DNA from: Micromonosporaceae bacterium
Lineage (GTDB): Bacteria; Actinomycetota; Actinomycetes; Mycobacteriales; Micromonosporaceae
Direction of reading: 5' to 3'
DNA: 6,963 nucleotides
NCBI GenBank assembly: GCA_003543035.1
Contig: DPJL01000023.1
Span: 1-6,963 of the forward strand
Below the pieces are notes generated by a model. It ran no database searches. It saw only the letters and a program-made list of their open reading frames with translations, and was not told the origin of the DNA. The position numbers and the translations under genes are program-made. Below are positions 5,425-6,963 of this stretch, piece by piece. Within the stretch, counting starts at the first letter, position 1; every line of letters begins with the position of its first letter.

Positions 5425-6081
5425 GTGTTTCGTTTCCGGGGTGGTTGGTGGCAGGAGGCCTTGGCGGCCGCGTTCTTCGGTCTGATCACCCTGGCCGCGG
5501 CCAAGGGCTGGACCGCGGGGATGGACGAAGCGGTCCGCGGCTTTTGCCGTGAGCACCAGGTCACGGTCATCAACTGGCTCGCGATCGGGCTTAACAAGCT
5601 GGGTCAGGGCGTCGTCGTGGCTTGGATCCTCGGCGGCGGCCTGACCCTCTTGCTGCTGTGGCGCACTCGAAGGTGGCAGGCCGTTCTGCCGTGGGCGATG
5701 GCCTTCTTCCTTACTTACATCACCCTCGGCCCGATCAAGATCTGGTCGATGCGTACCTCGCCCAACAGCAACCTGCCCAATGCGGTCGAGTTCTTCAATG
5801 AGGCAGCCAAAGCCGACGGGTACGCGATGGGCTTCCCCTCCGGCCATGTGGTCAACTCCATCGTCTGGTGGGGGGTGACTGTCTTGGCGGCAAGCCGATT
5901 GTGGGACATACCAGCCCGCTGGCAGCTCTGGATGCGCCTGGCACCACCGGTCATCGTGCTCTGCACCACGACCTACCTGGGCCATCATTGGCTCACCGAC
6001 GGCTTGGCGGCGGTGGCTGTCGGGCTGCTAATCGACCGTTTGATTCACCGCCTTCGCTGGGAAGATATGTTGCCCAGATGA
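5425..6081 (+). CDS. PAP2-family membrane phosphatase
   Basis: A 218-residue multi-pass membrane protein starting at GTG 5425, nine bases after the protease stop. It belongs to the PAP2 (type 2 phosphatidic acid phosphatase) superfamily, which removes phosphate from lipid phosphates such as phosphatidate or undecaprenyl diphosphate at the membrane surface. The three phosphatase motifs are recognisable: motif 1 as K105-IWSM-R110-TS-P113, motif 2 as the perfect P138-S-G-H141, and motif 3 as TTTYLGHH188-WLT-D192. Compared with the classical signatures, motif 1 has a shifted Arg and motif 3 has Thr-Thr where Ser-Arg is usual, while the catalytic His188, Asp192 and His141 are kept. About six hydrophobic segments are visible (near 11-29, 62-79, 85-103, 143-158, 172-186, 193-206). 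Its TGA overlaps the ATG of the permease gene, so the two are probably translationally coupled. The natural substrate is not evident. Confidence 0.88.
   Translation: MFRFRGGWWQEALAAAFFGLITLAAAKGWTAGMDEAVRGFCREHQVTVINWLAIGLNKLGQGVVVAWILGGGLTLLLLWRTRRWQAVLPWAMAFFLTYITLGPIKIWSMRTSPNSNLPNAVEFFNEAAKADGYAMGFPSGHVVNSIVWWGVTVLAASRLWDIPARWQLWMRLAPPVIVLCTTTYLGHHWLTDGLAAVAVGLLIDRLIHRLRWEDMLPR
6078..6081 (+). other. ATGA stop-start overlap between PAP2 and permease genes
   Basis: The permease ATG (6078-6080) and the PAP2 TGA (6079-6081) share two bases. Such overlaps usually mean a ribosome ending the first gene re-initiates on the second, which fits the lack of a strong Shine-Dalgarno site for the permease and supports co-transcription. 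Confidence 0.85.
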
Positions 6082-6963
6082 CCACACTCGCTCGCCGGCT
6101 CGGCCTGCTTGACGCTGTCGTGATTGGACTCGGCGCAATGCTTGGCGCCGGGGTCTTCGTGGTCTGGGGGCCGGCGGCACAGGCCGCCGTAGCGCCTCCG
6201 CATTGCTTGTCGCCCTTGGGCTGGCCTCGATTGTGGCCGCCTGCAATGCCACCAGCTCAGCCCGGCTTGCCGCGCGCTATCCCGAGTCCGGCGGCACCTA
6301 TGTATACGGCCGCGAGCGGCTCGGCCCATTCGCCGGTTTCCTTGCGGGCTGGGGCTTTGTCGTTGGCAAGACAGCGAGTTGTGCCGCGATGGCCCTGACC
6401 ATCGGCTTCTACCTCTGGCCCGACAACGCACGGCTGGTGGCGATCCTGTCGGTCGTGCTGCTGACCGCGGTCAACCTGCGCGGCATCACCAAAACCGCTT
6501 TTGCTACCAAGTTGCTCGTGCTCATCACCCTCGCGGTGCTGCTCACTGTCGTGGTTCTTGGCACTTCCTCGCCGAGTACCACGGTAAGCCTCCTCCCAAT
6601 AGGCGGAAGTCCTTTAGCCGCAGCAGGTCTGCTCTTCTTCGCCTTCGCCGGTTACGCACGCATCGCGACGCTCGGGGAGGAGGTCGTCGCGCCGGAGAGG
6701 ACGATCCCGCGAGCTGTGCCAATAGCCCTCGGCATCGTTTTCGTCATCTACCTGCTCGTGGCGTGGACCTGCATCTCCGTGCTGGGCATCGACGGATTGG
6801 CCGAATCCACTGCCCCGCTCGCGGATGTGGTTGCCGCCGCGGGAAAGCCGGGACTGACCAATGTGGTCAGAGTGGGCGCCGGGATCGCCGTCTGCGGCGT
6901 GCTGTTGAGCTTGGTTGCCGGGGTTGGCCGCACGGCGCTTGCGATGGCTCGCCAGTCCGATCT
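6078..6963 (+). pseudogene. APC-family amino acid permease, frameshifted and cut by window edge
   Basis: Begins at ATG 6078, overlapping the PAP2 stop as ATGA. The first 37 codons give MTTLARRLGLLDAVVIGLGAMLGAGVFVVW..., the classic first helix of an APC amino acid transporter with its GxGxxxGAGVF substrate-binding turn. From about base 6189 this frame becomes proline-rich nonsense and stops at TGA 6396-6398. The frame one base back is fully open from 6194 to the right edge and continues the same family: SALLVALGLASIVAACNATS, then YPESGGTYVYGRERLGPFAGFLAGW, and the sixth-helix signature FFAFAGYARIATLGEEVVAPERTIPRAVP. Adding one G at about 6189 restores AAQAAGSASALLVALG without a gap. About eight of the usual twelve helices lie in the window. 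If intact, it would bring an amino acid or amine into the cell by proton-coupled transport. Whether the break is real or a sequencing error cannot be told here. Confidence 0.87.

Noticed and set aside
5311..5988. 225-codon minus-strand open frame across the protease end and PAP2 gene
   Set aside because: Both plus-strand genes have clear family motifs; this translation is hydrophilic, low in pattern, and spans a gene junction.
6180..6200. Programmed ribosomal frameshift in the permease
   Set aside because: No slippery heptamer or homopolymer run is present at the switch point, and programmed shifting is not known for this transporter family; a base deletion or read error is simpler.
1..6963. 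Mobile element, CRISPR array, tRNA or phage signature
   Set aside because: No spaced direct repeats of CRISPR size, no transposase or integrase motifs, no terminal inverted repeats and no cloverleaf-like sequence were found; composition looks even across the window.

Overview
The window reads as chromosomal DNA from a high-GC Gram-positive bacterium of the Actinomycetota. The reasons are the G/C-rich third codon positions, the use of GTG as the best-supported start in four of seven genes, and the gene families themselves: a DUF4032 protein, a prokaryotic (Streptomyces-type) phospholipase A2, and a TrkA-N/two-helix channel protein of the kind found in streptomycetes and relatives. I cannot place it to genus. 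No rRNA, tRNA, CRISPR array, insertion sequence or integrase is visible, so this looks like an ordinary core or semi-core region and not a mobile island.

Layout from left to right. Bases 1-478 (minus) hold the N-terminal part of a secreted glycine-rich protein that runs off the left edge. Bases 479-655 are a divergent intergenic region with two perfect palindromes, an inverted repeat and a short tandem repeat. Bases 656-2392 (plus) encode a putative ion channel with two NAD-binding RCK/TrkA-N domains, one on each side of a two-helix pore segment; it appears to be read from a leaderless mRNA. Bases 2331-2921 (minus) encode an exported phospholipase A2 with a C-terminal membrane anchor; its last 20 codons overlap the channel gene tail to tail. 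Bases 3005-4210 (minus) encode a DUF4032 protein whose N-terminal half has the residues of a kinase-like fold. A 59-base divergent gap separates it from a plus-strand, operon-like run: an exported trypsin-like serine protease (4270-5415), a PAP2-type lipid phosphatase (5425-6081), and an APC-family amino acid permease (6078 to the right edge) that begins with a 4-base ATGA overlap.

The permease reading frame is broken. The conserved first membrane segment is in one frame and everything after about base 6189 is in another, as if one G were missing. This is either a sequencing/assembly error or a recent pseudogene.

Most products act at or outside the cytoplasmic membrane (channel, permease, lipid phosphatase, anchored phospholipase, secreted protease, secreted Gly-rich protein). 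A shared envelope role is possible, but only the gene spacing in the two same-strand groups supports co-expression. I found no convincing new defence, toxin-antitoxin or biosynthetic system here. The most useful second looks are the permease frameshift, the membrane-anchored phospholipase with its antisense overlap, and the channel's unusual pore segment.
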